Below, piece after piece: positions 7,365 through 16,462 of a stretch of 64,000 bases of DNA. Positions within the stretch are counted from its first letter, which is position 1, and each line of letters opens with the position of its first letter. Both the position numbers and the translations under genes were made by a program. Source of the DNA: Caulobacter soli (lineage in GTDB: Bacteria > Pseudomonadota > Alphaproteobacteria > Caulobacterales > Caulobacteraceae); NCBI RefSeq assembly GCF_011045195.1, contig NZ_CP049199.1, positions 3,348,001 to 3,412,000 of the forward strand. Reading direction: 5' to 3'. The notes beneath the pieces are model-generated. The model made no database searches, was not told the DNA's origin, and worked only from the letters and a program-made list of their open reading frames with translations.

Positions 7365-8845
7365 GCCTGGATCGCACCCCCGTCATCGTCGGCGTCGGCG
7401 AGGCTCTCGACCGCCCCACCGACCTTTCCAGAGCCCTGGAGCCCCTCGCCCTTATGGAGGCGGCCCTGCGCGAGGCCGACGCCGACGCGGGCGGCGGTGT
7501 CCTGGCCCGGATCGCCTCGCTGGACGTCGTCAATCAGTTGAGCTGGCGCTACGCCGATACGGCCGGCCAGCTCTGCGCCCGTCTCGGCATCGCGCCGGCC
7601 CGCGCCGTCTATGGTCCCGTGGGCGGCGAAAGCCCGGTGCGCTACCTCCACGAGGCCGCCATCCGCATCGCCCGGGGCGAGGCCGAGGTCTGCGCCGTGG
7701 TGGGGGCCGAAGCGCAATGGAGCGTCGACAAGGCCCGCGCCGCCGGTGTCGACCTGCCCTGGACGCCCAAGCCGCCGGCCACGGGCGGCGGGCCGCGCAT
7801 CGAGGTCCATCCCCTGGCGCTGAAGCTGGGCGTCTTCCTGCCGGTCAGCGTCTATCCGTTCTACGAGAACGCCGCCGCCCATCACTGGGGCCAGACGCCG
7901 CGCGAGGCGCTGGCCGAGTCCGGCGCGCTGTGGTCCGCCTATGCGGCCGTGGCGGCGCGGCAGCCGAACGCCTGGATCAAGACGGCCTTCACGCCCGACC
8001 AGATCACCACGCCCCGCCCCGACAACCGCCCAATCGCCTGGCCCTACACCAAGCTGATGGTCGCCAACATGCAGGTGAACCAGGGCGCGGCGGTGATCGT
8101 CACCAGCCTGGCCGCCGCCCGGGCCGCCGGCGTTCCCGACGAGCGCCTGGTCTTCATCTGGGGCGGCGCGGCGGCCAACGAGCCGACCGACTACCTGCGG
8201 CGCGACCACTATCACGGCTCGGTCGCCCAGGACGCGGTGCTGGAGGCCGTCGGCGGCATGGTGGAAAGCTTTGACGCCCTGGAGCTCTACAGCTGCTTCC
8301 CTTGCGTGCCGAAGATGGCGCGGCGAACCCTGGGCCTGGCGGCGGACGTGACGCCCACCGTCACCGGCGGCCTGACCTTCTTCGGGGCGCCGATGAACGA
8401 CTACATGACCCATGCCGCCGTCGCGATGATCCGACGGCTGCGGGACGGTGGCGGGACCGGCCTGCTCTACGGCCAGGGCGAATTTGTCACCAAGCACCAC
8501 GGCCTGGTGCTGGCCGACCGCCCCGCGCCCGAAGGCGGCAGCACCTTTGAGGACGTCAGCGTCCAGGCCACCGCCGACACCCGGCGCGGCCTTGTACCGG
8601 CCTTCGTCGAGGACGCCACGGGCCAGGCCGTCCTGGAGACCCACACGGTGCTCTACGACCGCGACGGCGCGCCGACCCACGGCGTGGCCATCGTGCGGAC
8701 CTCCGACGGCTCCAGAGCCCTGGCGCGGGTTCCGGCGGACGACGCGGACACGGTGGCGGCCCTCACCGATCCCGAAGCCTTCGCGATCGGCCGTGTCGGG
8801 CCCCTGCGCGCGGGCGCCGACGGCGTTCTGGATTGGCGGCTCTGA
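7361..8845 (+). CDS. thiolase-fold acetyl-CoA acetyltransferase-like protein
   Basis: A 494-residue thiolase-superfamily protein starting at GTG (MSLDRTPVIVGVGE), coupled to the GST gene. The N-terminal half keeps the thiolase layout, but the position of the nucleophilic Cys reads GPVGGESPVRYLHEAA with no Cys. The C-terminal half has LELYSCFPCVPK and the late GGLTFFGAPMNDY, as in the acetyl-CoA acetyltransferase-like branch that carries an extra C-terminal domain. Acyl-CoA binding is likely, but ordinary Claisen thiolase chemistry is doubtful without the usual Cys. A role in fatty-acid or sterol side-chain metabolism is an inference. Confidence 0.75.
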   Translation: MSLDRTPVIVGVGEALDRPTDLSRALEPLALMEAALREADADAGGGVLARIASLDVVNQLSWRYADTAGQLCARLGIAPARAVYGPVGGESPVRYLHEAAIRIARGEAEVCAVVGAEAQWSVDKARAAGVDLPWTPKPPATGGGPRIEVHPLALKLGVFLPVSVYPFYENAAAHHWGQTPREALAESGALWSAYAAVAARQPNAWIKTAFTPDQITTPRPDNRPIAWPYTKLMVANMQVNQGAAVIVTSLAAARAAGVPDERLVFIWGGAAANEPTDYLRRDHYHGSVAQDAVLEAVGGMVESFDALELYSCFPCVPKMARRTLGLAADVTPTVTGGLTFFGAPMNDYMTHAAVAMIRRLRDGGGTGLLYGQGEFVTKHHGLVLADRPAPEGGSTFEDVSVQATADTRRGLVPAFVEDATGQAVLETHTVLYDRDGAPTHGVAIVRTSDGSRALARVPADDADTVAALTDPEAFAIGRVGPLRAGADGVLDWRL

Positions 8846-8890
8846 ACCCAGGAGGCAGGAGCGGCGTTCCCCTATCGAAGGAACCCGCCC

Positions 8891-9379
8891 ATGCCCAGCC
8901 GCCTCCTGCGCCGCTACCTGCCCAACGCCCTCTTGCTGGTCCTGACCCTGGGCGGGCTGACGCTGAGCGGCTGCGCCTATGACCGGTCGCGCGAACCCGG
9001 CTACGCCTGGAGCTACATGGACAACGCCGACGAGGGCCCGAAGCTGGCCTATGGCCGGCCCAACAGCGACGACGTGGTGATGATGATGGCCTGCGCGCCC
9101 CGCGCCTCGGCCGTGACCCTGACGGCGACCGGCCTGACGGGCGACCAGATCGCCCTGGCCTCGGGCCACAAGGTCACGCGCCTGAAGGCCCGGACCGCCG
9201 CCTCGGCCATGAACGATGGCGTGCTCCAGGCCCAGACCTCGGTCGACGCCTCGGCGCTAAGGGCTTTCCGCCGCACGGGCGATCTGGACCTGCTGGTCGC
9301 CGACGAACGCCACAGCCTGGACGCCGCCCCCGCCGACCAGCGGCAGGTGAAGGCGTTCTTCAAGGCGTGTTCGGCATAA
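8891..9379 (+). CDS. putative lipoprotein of unknown function
   Basis: A 162-residue protein with a lipoprotein signal: basic start, a hydrophobic run (ALLLVLTLGGLTL) and the lipobox LSGC at about residues 25-28. AAGGA precedes the ATG. The mature part has no motif I recognise; it is mixed alpha/beta with a single later Cys pair. It follows the thiolase-like gene by 45 bp and may be read through from it. Membrane anchoring is a sound inference; function is unknown. Confidence 0.7.
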   Translation: MPSRLLRRYLPNALLLVLTLGGLTLSGCAYDRSREPGYAWSYMDNADEGPKLAYGRPNSDDVVMMMACAPRASAVTLTATGLTGDQIALASGHKVTRLKARTAASAMNDGVLQAQTSVDASALRAFRRTGDLDLLVADERHSLDAAPADQRQVKAFFKACSA

Positions 9380-9394
9380 CGGAATTGCGTTGGC

Positions 9395-9730
9395 CTACGC
9401 GGCTTGCTTGGTCGCGGCGACGATCTCATCGATCGCCACCGAGTCATCCCCGTCTTTGCGGAACTTCACTGTGGCGCGGACGGTCGTCGTGGATCGCCCA
9501 CTCTTCCCGCGAAGTTCGAGATACACCTTTGCGGCCGCTTCCAAGCTGTCATCGGGCTGACGAACGACAATGCCTGGCATGATGTCCACGCCCACGACAT
9601 GAACCTCGACGCCGTTCTGATCCAGCCCAACGATCCTATTGGTGGGAAATTGATCGACGGCCTCCTGCAGCGTCGTGGATCGAACGCTGGAGGGCTCAAG
9701 GCTCGGCGCTGTGATGGGCTGGTTCGCCAT
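9395..9730 (-). CDS. hypothetical protein, downstream partner of the FRG gene
   Basis: A 111-residue soluble protein (MANQPITAPSLEPS...) without signal peptide, membrane segment or recognised motif. It has alternating hydrophobic strands such as RIVGLDQNGVEVHVVGVDI. It begins 20 bp after the FRG-domain gene on the same strand, so the two probably form a unit. Base composition is visibly lower in GC than the flanking dxs operon, as in the FRG gene. It could be a cognate antitoxin or accessory subunit, but only position supports that. Confidence 0.6.
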   Translation of the reverse strand: MANQPITAPSLEPSSVRSTTLQEAVDQFPTNRIVGLDQNGVEVHVVGVDIMPGIVVRQPDDSLEAAAKVYLELRGKSGRSTTTVRATVKFRKDGDDSVAIDEIVAATKQAA

Positions 9731-9750
9731 GACCGTATCCTAGCACGATT

Positions 9751-10584
9751 TCAAACTTCACGATTGCGATAACGCCACTCCAGCGCGTCGCACAGGCCAC
9801 CGAGATCGGCCATGATCGACGAAGCATCAACGCCCAGACTCGCCAGGCGCATACGGAAATGCGGCTTGAAAGCAGCCGGCACCGTAAAACGTGGCAGGGC
9901 TGCATATGGATCGGTCTGTCCAAACGCTCCTTGGTCCTGACCTTTGGATTCGCGGGCCTGTTTGAAGCCGAGCCACTCCCGATCTGGGCTAAGGTGCACC
10001 GAGAACACACCGCGCTGTGAAATCATCCGCGAGGCGCGGATCAATGGCCGAATGAATGCGACGGCTCCCGTCCACGGCGGCCAGCTCATCGCGCTGAAAG
10101 GCGTGGGCCGAACATCCCAGGTCCACTCAGTTTCCACACTGGGGATGTCAGGCTCGACAGGTATCGGACCGCCCGACATATGCAGGTAGTCGCGATCTCG
10201 CACCCTGACCGAAATAATCTCGGCGGAGCGCCGCTCGTTGCTGGCCATTGCGAAATAGGCGGCGACAAGTGGGTTTTCGGTCCAATCCAGGAGCCGCGTT
10301 GGCAGGCCATAGTGTTGGGCTAGGGCCAACCAGTCCCAATAGGTGAACTCGACCCCGGCTTCGAACTGGCGAGCCCGTCGACAGAATTCCTCGAAAAGGC
10401 TGATTTCGGCTGCGGGGTCCCACGGACCCAATATGTCCTCACGCCCAATCTTCGGGCGCAGCTTCCATGCGCTATCGCTGTGCCCTCGAAACACCCACTC
10501 CGGCGCCGAACGTTCCGCGACGAAGGTCTCGAACTTGCGCCAATGGCTTTCGGCCGACCGCGATACGATCGACCGTTCCGCCAT
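9751..10584 (-). CDS. FRG-domain protein
   Basis: A 277-residue protein with the FRG domain: the name motif in [16 protein letters not shown] (FRG at residues 32-34) and the second block [18 protein letters not shown] (about 88-104). The biochemical activity of FRG domains is not established to my knowledge; they occur in accessory regions and near defence-like genes. The ATG at 10584, one base after the dxs stop, is preferred over in-frame starts that would overlap dxs. More AT-rich codons than dxs suggest acquisition into the 3' end of the isoprenoid operon, where it would be co-transcribed with a housekeeping gene. Confidence 0.8.
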   Translation of the reverse strand: MAERSIVSRSAESHWRKFETFVAERSAPEWVFRGHSDSAWKLRPKIGREDILGPWDPAAEISLFEEFCRRARQFEAGVEFTYWDWLALAQHYGLPTRLLDWTENPLVAAYFAMASNERRSAEIISVRVRDRDYLHMSGGPIPVEPDIPSVETEWTWDVRPTPFSAMSWPPWTGAVAFIRPLIRASRMISQRGVFSVHLSPDREWLGFKQARESKGQDQGAFGQTDPYAALPRFTVPAAFKPHFRMRLASLGVDASSIMADLGGLCDALEWRYRNREV

Positions 10585-10585
10585 C

Positions 10586-12514
10586 TCAGGCCCGACGCCC
10601 CGCCGCGCTGATGTTGTCGATGCCAAGCGCCGCCAGGCAGCCGCGCAGGATGCCTTCGGCGTCGAGGCCAGCCTGGGCGTACATCAGCTCGGGCTTGTCC
10701 TGGTCCTGGAAGATGTCGGGCAGCACCAGGGTGCGGATCTTCAGGCCGCGATCCAGGGCGCCATGCTCGGCCAGGGCCTGCAGCACGAAGGCGCCGAAGC
10801 CGCCCATGGCGCCCTCTTCCACCGTGATGATCGCTTCGTGCTCGCGAGCCAGGCGCAGCAGCATGTCGACGTCCAGCGGCTTGGCGAAGCGGGCGTCGGC
10901 GACGGTGGCCGACAGGCCTCGCGCGGCCAGCAGGTCGGCGGCCTTCAGGCATTCGCCCAGACGCGTGCCCAGCGAGACGATGGCGACGCTGGTGCCCTCG
11001 CGAACGATGCGGCCCTTGCCGATCTCCAGAGGGGCCGCCAGGTCGGGCATGGTCAGGCCCAGGCCCTCGCCGCGCGGATAGCGGAAGGCGCTGGGGCGGT
11101 CGTCGATGGCCACGGCGGTCGAGACCATGTGGGCCAGTTCCACCTCGTCGGCGGCGGCCATCAGCACCATGCCGGGCAGCGCGCCCATGAAGCCGATGTC
11201 GAAGGTGCCCGCATGCGTCGGACCGTCGGCGCCGACCAAGCCGGCGCGGTCCATGGCGAAGCGCACCGGCAGGCGCTGGATGGCCACGTCGTGGACGACC
11301 TGGTCGTAGCCGCGCTGCAGGAAGGTGGAATAGATCGCCGTGAACGGCTTCATGCCGTCGGCGGCCAGGCCGGCGGCGAAGGTCACCGCATGCTGCTCGG
11401 CGATGCCGACATCGAAGGTGCGCTCGGGGAAGGCCTTGCCGAACAGGTCCAGCCCCGTGCCCGAGGGCATGGCGGCGGTGATGGCCACGATCTTGTCGTC
11501 GATCGCCGCGTGCTTGATCAGCTCCTGGGCGAAGACCTTGGTGTAGCTGGGCGGACCGGCGGCGGCCTTGTGCTGCTGGCCGGTGACGACGTCGAACTTG
11601 ACCACCGCGTGCAGCTTGTCGGCCGCGCCCTCGGCCGGGGCGTAGCCCTTGCCCTTCTGGGTCACGACGTGAACCAGCACGGGCTTTTCGTCGAATTCCT
11701 TGGCGTTCTTCAGCACGCTGACCAGGGCGTCCATGTCGTGGCCGTCGATCGGGCCGACATAGTGGAAGCCCAGCTCCTCGAAGAAGGTGCCGCCGGTGAC
11801 CATGCCCCGAGCGTATTCCTCGGCCTTGCGGGCCGCGTCGCGGATCGGGGTCGGCAGCTTCTCGACCACCGTCTTGCCCAGCTTGCGCACCTTGCGATAG
11901 GCGCCGCCCGAGACGAGGTTGGCCAGATAGGCGCTCATGCCGCCCACCGGCGGGGCGATCGACATGTCGTTGTCGTTGAGGATGACGATCAGGCGCTTGG
12001 TGGTGTCGACCGCCGCGTTCATCGCCTCATAGGCCATGCCCGCGCTCATCGAGCCGTCGCCGATCACGGCGATGACGCTGTTGTCCTCGCCCCCAGAGGC
12101 GACGCGAGCGTCGCGGGCGGCGCAGAAGCCCAGCGCCGCCGAGATCGAGGTGGCCGCGTGCGCCGCGCCGAACGGGTCGTATTCGCTCTCGGCCCGCTTG
12201 GTGAAGCCCGACAGGCCGCCGCCCTGGCGCAGGGTGCGGATGCGGTCGCGGCGCCCGGTCAGGATCTTGTGCGGATAGGCCTGGTGGCCGACGTCCCAGA
12301 TGACGATGTCCTTGGGCGTCTCGAACACGTGGTGCAGGGCCACGGTCAGCTCGACCACACCCAGGCCCGCGCCCAGGTGGCCGCCGGTCACGGACACGGC
12401 GTCGATGGTCTCGGCCCGCACCTCGTTCGCCAGCTGCTTCAGTTCGGTCACGCTGAGGCCGCGGGTGTCGGCCGGTGACGAGATGGTGTCGAGGAGAGGG
12501 GTCAAAGCAGGCAT
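10586..12514 (-). CDS. dxs: 1-deoxy-D-xylulose-5-phosphate synthase
   Basis: Condenses pyruvate and glyceraldehyde 3-phosphate with thiamine diphosphate, the first step of the MEP isoprenoid pathway and also a source for thiamine and pyridoxal. The 642-residue length is standard. Signatures include [15 protein letters not shown] with the catalytic His, the ThDP-binding [15 protein letters not shown], the transketolase-like [13 protein letters not shown] with the catalytic Glu, and the C-terminal DIFQDQD. It lies 17 bp downstream of ispA, in an operon with xseB and csaA. Confidence 0.97.
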   Translation of the reverse strand: MPALTPLLDTISSPADTRGLSVTELKQLANEVRAETIDAVSVTGGHLGAGLGVVELTVALHHVFETPKDIVIWDVGHQAYPHKILTGRRDRIRTLRQGGGLSGFTKRAESEYDPFGAAHAATSISAALGFCAARDARVASGGEDNSVIAVIGDGSMSAGMAYEAMNAAVDTTKRLIVILNDNDMSIAPPVGGMSAYLANLVSGGAYRKVRKLGKTVVEKLPTPIRDAARKAEEYARGMVTGGTFFEELGFHYVGPIDGHDMDALVSVLKNAKEFDEKPVLVHVVTQKGKGYAPAEGAADKLHAVVKFDVVTGQQHKAAAGPPSYTKVFAQELIKHAAIDDKIVAITAAMPSGTGLDLFGKAFPERTFDVGIAEQHAVTFAAGLAADGMKPFTAIYSTFLQRGYDQVVHDVAIQRLPVRFAMDRAGLVGADGPTHAGTFDIGFMGALPGMVLMAAADEVELAHMVSTAVAIDDRPSAFRYPRGEGLGLTMPDLAAPLEIGKGRIVREGTSVAIVSLGTRLGECLKAADLLAARGLSATVADARFAKPLDVDMLLRLAREHEAIITVEEGAMGGFGAFVLQALAEHGALDRGLKIRTLVLPDIFQDQDKPELMYAQAGLDAEGILRGCLAALGIDNISAAGRRA

Positions 12515-12531
12515 GTCCGAAGAAAGCGCGG

Positions 12532-13416
12532 TCAGTTGCGGCGGTCCAGCACGAAATCCACGCTACGACGCAGATGTTCAGCCCGTTCGCCGAAAATATC
12601 GAGATGCGACTTGGTTTGCGTGGCCAAGAGATTGACGCGCTCCTTGGCCGCATCAAGCCCCAGAAGGGTGACATAGTTGGTCTTGCCCTTGGCGGCGTCC
12701 TTGCCGCCGGCGGCCTTGCCCAGCACGGCCTCGTCGCCTTCCTCGTCCAGAATGTCGTCGACGATCTGGTAGGCCAGGCCCAGGTCCTGGGCGAAACCCA
12801 TCAGGGCCGCGCGCTCTTCCGGCTTGGCCCGGGCGATGATCAGCGGGATCTCGAAGGCGAAGGCGATCAGGGCCCCGGTCTTCAGGCGCTGCATGCGGGC
12901 CACGGCCCCCAGGTCGTCGCGCACGCCCAGCAGGTCGATCATCTGGCCGCCGCACATACCCTTGGCGCCCGAGGCGATGGCCAGCTTGCGCACCAGCTCG
13001 GACCGCACATTGCCGTCGTCGTGGGTGTCGGGGTGGGCCATGATCTCGAAGGCGGCCGTCTGCAGGGCGTCGCCGGCCAGGATCGCGGTGGCTTCGTCAT
13101 ACTGGATGTGCACGGTGGGACGGCCGCGACGCACGTCGTCGTCGTCCATGGCCGGCAGGTCGTCGTGCACCAGGCTGTAGGCGTGGATGCATTCCAGGGC
13201 GCAGGCGGCCCGCAGGACCGGCCGTTCGGGCAGGTCGAACATCTTGCCCGTCTCCAGGGCGAAGAACGGCCGCAGGCGCTTGCCCGGCCCCAGGGCCGCG
13301 TAGCGCATGGCCTCGGTCAGCCGGCTTTCCGGCCCCTCGGCGCGCGGCAGCAGTTCGTCGAGCGCCACGGTGACGATGTCGGCGGCCTGAACGATGCGCT
13401 TTTCCAGGTCGATCAA
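12532..13416 (-). CDS. ispA: farnesyl/geranyl diphosphate synthase (IspA type)
   Basis: A 294-residue trans-prenyltransferase that extends dimethylallyl diphosphate with isopentenyl diphosphate. The first Asp-rich motif is [10 protein letters not shown] (around residue 85), followed by RRGRPT, and the second is DDILDEEGD (around 220). FARM-region residues before the first motif ([13 protein letters not shown]) fit short-chain C10-C15 products. Its start overlaps the csaA stop by four bases. The pairing with dxs, the entry enzyme of the same pathway, supports the assignment. Confidence 0.94.
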   Translation of the reverse strand: MIDLEKRIVQAADIVTVALDELLPRAEGPESRLTEAMRYAALGPGKRLRPFFALETGKMFDLPERPVLRAACALECIHAYSLVHDDLPAMDDDDVRRGRPTVHIQYDEATAILAGDALQTAAFEIMAHPDTHDDGNVRSELVRKLAIASGAKGMCGGQMIDLLGVRDDLGAVARMQRLKTGALIAFAFEIPLIIARAKPEERAALMGFAQDLGLAYQIVDDILDEEGDEAVLGKAAGGKDAAKGKTNYVTLLGLDAAKERVNLLATQTKSHLDIFGERAEHLRRSVDFVLDRRN

Positions 13417-13763
13417 AACAGCTTCCCCCCGTTGGGAACGTCACGGTCCACGTCGACCAGCACCACGCCGCCCTCGGCGTCCGGGAAGCCCAGGCACAGG
13501 ACTTCGGACATCACCGGACCGATCTGGCGTGGCGGAAAATTGACCACGGCGGCCACGCGCCGACCGATCAGCTCGTCGACCGCATAGTGCTTGGTCACCT
13601 GGGCCGAGGATTTCTTGACGCCGATCACGGGGCCGAAATCGATGGTCAGCTTGTAGGCGGGCTTGCGCGCCTCGGGAAACGGCGTGGCTTCGATCACCGT
13701 GCCGATACGGATATCGACGCGCTCGAAGTCCTCGTAGCCGATCTGAGGCGACGCCTGCCCCAT
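13413..13763 (-). CDS. csaA: CsaA-like tRNA-binding domain protein
   Basis: A 116-residue OB-fold protein of the EMAP/CsaA type. [24 protein letters not shown] is split by the usual Arg/Lys-rich turn, and the C-terminal [16 protein letters not shown] block is present. CsaA proteins bind tRNA or act as export chaperones in Bacillus; the role in alphaproteobacteria is unclear. It shares one base with xseB and four with ispA, so all are translationally coupled. Its presence between xseB and ispA is less usual than the plain xseB-ispA-dxs order. Confidence 0.88.
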   Translation of the reverse strand: MGQASPQIGYEDFERVDIRIGTVIEATPFPEARKPAYKLTIDFGPVIGVKKSSAQVTKHYAVDELIGRRVAAVVNFPPRQIGPVMSEVLCLGFPDAEGGVVLVDVDRDVPNGGKLF

Positions 13764-14005
13764 CAGTTGAACTCGGCCGCTTCAGCGTTCACGGCGCCGC
13801 CCTGGCCCAGAACGATCTTCTCGACCTTCAGGCGGGCCGCCTCGAGCTTCTTCTCGCAGTGGGCCTTCAGCGCCGCGCCGTCCTCATAGATCTCGATCGA
13901 GCGCTCAAGTTCGGCCTTGCCGGACTCCAGCTCGCCGACAATCTGCTCCAGGCGCTGCAGGGCCTGCTCGAAGCTCATGCCTTCAAGATCTTGCGGACTG
14001 ATCAT
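13763..14005 (-). CDS. xseB: exodeoxyribonuclease VII small subunit
   Basis: An 80-residue helical protein with the XseB pattern MSFEQALQRLEQIVGELESG, then LERSIEIYEDGAALKAHCEKKL. Several copies bind one XseA to give exonuclease VII, which degrades single-stranded DNA. It is the first gene of the xseB-csaA-ispA-dxs operon, an order common in bacteria. A slightly later ATG (MSFEQ, residue 10) is also possible. Confidence 0.93.
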   Translation of the reverse strand: MISPQDLEGMSFEQALQRLEQIVGELESGKAELERSIEIYEDGAALKAHCEKKLEAARLKVEKIVLGQGGAVNAEAAEFN

Positions 14006-14125
14006 TTCTACTCCGGGGCGAACAGGCGCACCCTAGTGGCGGGCCGCGGCGCGGGCAACGCCGTTGGCGGGCCTTTTGGTGAACGAGGTCAGGGGCTTTG
14101 GGGTCGCTGTCGCCTGGAAAGGCGC

Positions 14126-14758
14126 CTAGGGCCGCTCGAAGCGCTTCACGCACCAGTACTTGAACCCCTGGTCCTGGGTCTTCTTCAGGCCGCGCTTCTG
14201 CAGCGACAGGCCGATCATGGTGTTGAAGAAGCCGTGGGCCACCAGCAGCACCTCCTGGCCGTTCTGCGACAGGCCGATCAGCAGGTCGGCGGCCTGGTCG
14301 GCGCGGATTTCGGCCTGGGCCCGGCTTTCCTGGCCGGCATGGTGATCGAAGAACCACCACCAGAAGCGGGCGAAGAAGCCCCAGTGCTTAGGCGACATCT
14401 TGATCCAGCGCGGCCAGGGCGGCGGCGGCAGCGGGGCCTCGATGAACAGCGGGTCGGTGGCGAAGGCCTTGCCGTCGGCGACGGCCGTGGCGGTCTCGAT
14501 CGAGCGGCGGCGGGTGGAGGCGATCACCACCGCCGCTCGCCGGGCCGTGGCCTTCAGCGAGTTGGGCGGGGTCTGGCCGGGCAGCAGGCCGCCCTCCTCG
14601 TAGCGCGCCCACCAGTCGCCATAGGCCGGGGCGTTGAAGCGGATCTTGCGCGACAGGGCCGGCTCGCCGTGGCGGGCCAGGGTGATCGCGCCCGGCCGGA
14701 CACCGGCGGTTCCAGGGGCTTCTGTCGTGGAAAGGCGGTCGGCGGATTCGTCGGCCAT
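14126..14758 (-). CDS. histidine phosphatase superfamily protein
   Basis: A 210-residue protein with the phosphoglycerate-mutase-like core: the catalytic ITLARHGEPALS near residue 28, a second basic cluster VIASTRRRSIETA, and the late LLVAHGFFNTMIG carrying the second His. A Trp-rich insert (GFFARFWWWFFD) might touch a membrane or a hydrophobic partner. Phosphatase activity is likely, but the substrate is unknown. It lies 48 bp downstream of the deacetylase-like gene on the same strand. Confidence 0.82.
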   Translation of the reverse strand: MADESADRLSTTEAPGTAGVRPGAITLARHGEPALSRKIRFNAPAYGDWWARYEEGGLLPGQTPPNSLKATARRAAVVIASTRRRSIETATAVADGKAFATDPLFIEAPLPPPPWPRWIKMSPKHWGFFARFWWWFFDHHAGQESRAQAEIRADQAADLLIGLSQNGQEVLLVAHGFFNTMIGLSLQKRGLKKTQDQGFKYWCVKRFERP

Positions 14759-14806
14759 AGATCTTGGAGGTCCGGTCCGTCGCCACCGGCGACTCTCTCG
14801 AAACCT

Positions 14807-15727
14807 CTACCCCTCCTGCAACGCTTTGACATGCGCCGCCGCCGAGCGGCCGAGCGCTTCTAGGTCGTAGCCGCCCTCGAGCGAGGAAACAATACGCCCG
14901 CCGCAACGGCGGTTCGCGACCGAGACGATCGCCCGGGTCGCCCAGGCGAAATCCTCGGCCTCCAGGCTCTGGGCGGCCAGCGGATCGCGGACGTGGGCGT
15001 CGAAGCCGGCCGAGACCAGGATCAGCTCGGGCGCGAATCCGTCGACCTGGTCCATCAGGCCCTCGAAACCCTTGCGCCACACCTCGCGAGGGGCATGCGG
15101 GGCGACGATGGCGTTGGCCACGTTGCCCACCCCGGTCTCCGACGGATCGCCGGTGCCCGGATAGAGCGGCGACTGATGGATCGAGGCGAAGAACACGCTG
15201 GCGTCGTGCTCGAACGCCGCCTGGGTGCCGTTGCCGTGGTGGACGTCGAAATCGACGATCGCCACGCGCTTCAGCCCCGAGGCCTGAGCGACCCGCGCGG
15301 CCACGGCGATGTTGGAAAACACGCAAAAACCCATGGCCACGCCCGGCTCGGCGTGGTGGCCCGGCGGCCGGACGGCGCAGAACGCCCGGCTCCCCTGCCC
15401 CGCCGCCACGGCCCGGGTCGCGGCGACCACCGCCCCGGCGGCGCGGCGCGCGGCGGTCAGGCTGCCGGCCGACAGCACGGTGTCGGGATCCAGGGCGCGA
15501 CGGCCGCTGCTGGGCGCGGCGGCCAGGACGTCGTCGATGAAGCCTTGCGGGTGCACGCGGGCCAGGTCGGCGAAGTCGACCAGCGGGGCCTCCAGGCTCT
15601 CCAGGTCCAGGCGAGCGTCGTCGTTCAGCGCGTCGATCACCGCCCGCAGGCGCTCGGGCCGTTCGGCGTGGTTGTCGCCGGGCCGATGGTCGAGCATATC
15701 CAGGTGCGTATAGAGCGCGACATCCAT
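14807..15727 (-). CDS. histone deacetylase/acetylpolyamine amidohydrolase family protein
   Basis: A 306-residue zinc-dependent deacylase of the arginase/deacetylase fold. The active-site blocks are VRPPGHHAEPGVAMGFC (tandem His), VDFDVHHGNGTQ (zinc-binding Asp and His) and SAGFDAHVRDPL (second metal Asp). Natural substrates in bacteria are usually acetylated polyamines or acyl-lysines. The ATG at 15727 is favoured because a divergent GTG-start gene begins 17 bp away and conserved sequence starts there. An adjacent GNAT acetyltransferase makes an acetylation/deacetylation pair conceivable, but this is only an inference. Confidence 0.88.
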   Translation of the reverse strand: MDVALYTHLDMLDHRPGDNHAERPERLRAVIDALNDDARLDLESLEAPLVDFADLARVHPQGFIDDVLAAAPSSGRRALDPDTVLSAGSLTAARRAAGAVVAATRAVAAGQGSRAFCAVRPPGHHAEPGVAMGFCVFSNIAVAARVAQASGLKRVAIVDFDVHHGNGTQAAFEHDASVFFASIHQSPLYPGTGDPSETGVGNVANAIVAPHAPREVWRKGFEGLMDQVDGFAPELILVSAGFDAHVRDPLAAQSLEAEDFAWATRAIVSVANRRCGGRIVSSLEGGYDLEALGRSAAAHVKALQEG

Positions 15728-15743
15728 GCGAGGATCGTAACCC

Positions 15744-16262
15744 GTGAGCACCGCCGCGACCATCCGCCGAGCTACGTTGCAAGACGCCGACACGGTGTCG
15801 AGCCTCGGCGCGCGCACCTTCAGCGACACCTTCGCTTATCTCTATCCGACCGAGGACCTGGAGACCTTCCTGGCTTACGCCTACGGCCTGGAGCGGACGC
15901 GGCGCGACCTGGCCGATCCGGAGATGGCGACCTGGCTGATGGAAGTCGACGACGAGGCCATCGGCTACGCCACCGCCGGTCCCGCCGGCCTGCCGCACCC
16001 GGACGTGAAGCCGGGCGATGGCGAGCTGAACCGGATCTATGTGCTCAAGGATTTCCAGGGCGGCGGACGCGGCTCGCTGCTGCTGAAGACCGTGCTCGAC
16101 TGGCTGGAACGGGACGGTCCGCGACGCTTGTGGATCGGCGTGTGGTCCGAGAACTTCGGGGCCCAGAAGCTCTATGCGAGCAAGGGCTTCGAGAAGGTCG
16201 GCGAATATCACTTCCCGGTCGGCGAGACCCGGGACCTGGAGTTCATCCTGCGGCGGGGGTGA
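15744..16262 (+). CDS. GNAT-family N-acetyltransferase
   Basis: A 172-residue acetyltransferase beginning at GTG (MSTAATIRRATLQDAD). The acetyl-CoA-binding motif A is seen as LNRIYVLKDFQGGGRGSLLL, followed by the C-terminal LWIGVWSENFGAQKLYASKGFEKVGEYHF. This layout resembles small-molecule or peptide acetyltransferases. The acceptor is unknown. It is divergent from the deacetylase-like gene with only 16 bp between starts, so each promoter must lie inside or beyond the other gene's 5' end. Confidence 0.86.
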   Translation: MSTAATIRRATLQDADTVSSLGARTFSDTFAYLYPTEDLETFLAYAYGLERTRRDLADPEMATWLMEVDDEAIGYATAGPAGLPHPDVKPGDGELNRIYVLKDFQGGGRGSLLLKTVLDWLERDGPRRLWIGVWSENFGAQKLYASKGFEKVGEYHFPVGETRDLEFILRRG

Positions 16263-16275
16263 TCCCGGCGCAGGC

Positions 16276-16403
16276 CCTCCCCCTGTGGGGGAGGTGTCGG
16301 CGCAGCCGACGGAGGGGTGAGTGATGCGATCCCACCGCCCCCACGATGTCCGCACGAAAACTCCCCCCACTGGCCTGCGGCCGCCTCCCCCACAGGGGGA
16401 GGA
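16276..16403. repeat. palindromic repeat, family A, copy 1
   Basis: The outer arms CCTCCCCCTGTGGGGGAGG and CCTCCCCCACAGGGGGAGG are each a hairpin on their own and also pair with each other. Inside lie GGCGCAGCCGACGGAGGGG-type and GGGGG/CCCCC segments. It sits between the GNAT gene and the VWA gene, which run in the same direction. Other copies are at 20513, 30079, 33946, 40391, 56728 and 61398, with a half copy at 43159. Confidence 0.85.
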
Positions 16404-16462
16404 CCTATTGCGTTGACCGCCCGACCCCGCCATCCTTCGAACATCCGTTCGAAAGCCCGCCC

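Noticed and set aside
10343..12478. Long plus-strand frame opposite dxs
   Set aside because: Same shadow effect: no motifs, and dxs is unmistakable on the other strand.
16276..16403. Spaced palindromes considered as a CRISPR array
   Set aside because: Only two arms per site and no regular direct repeats with unique spacers; the units are inverted and dispersed over the window.
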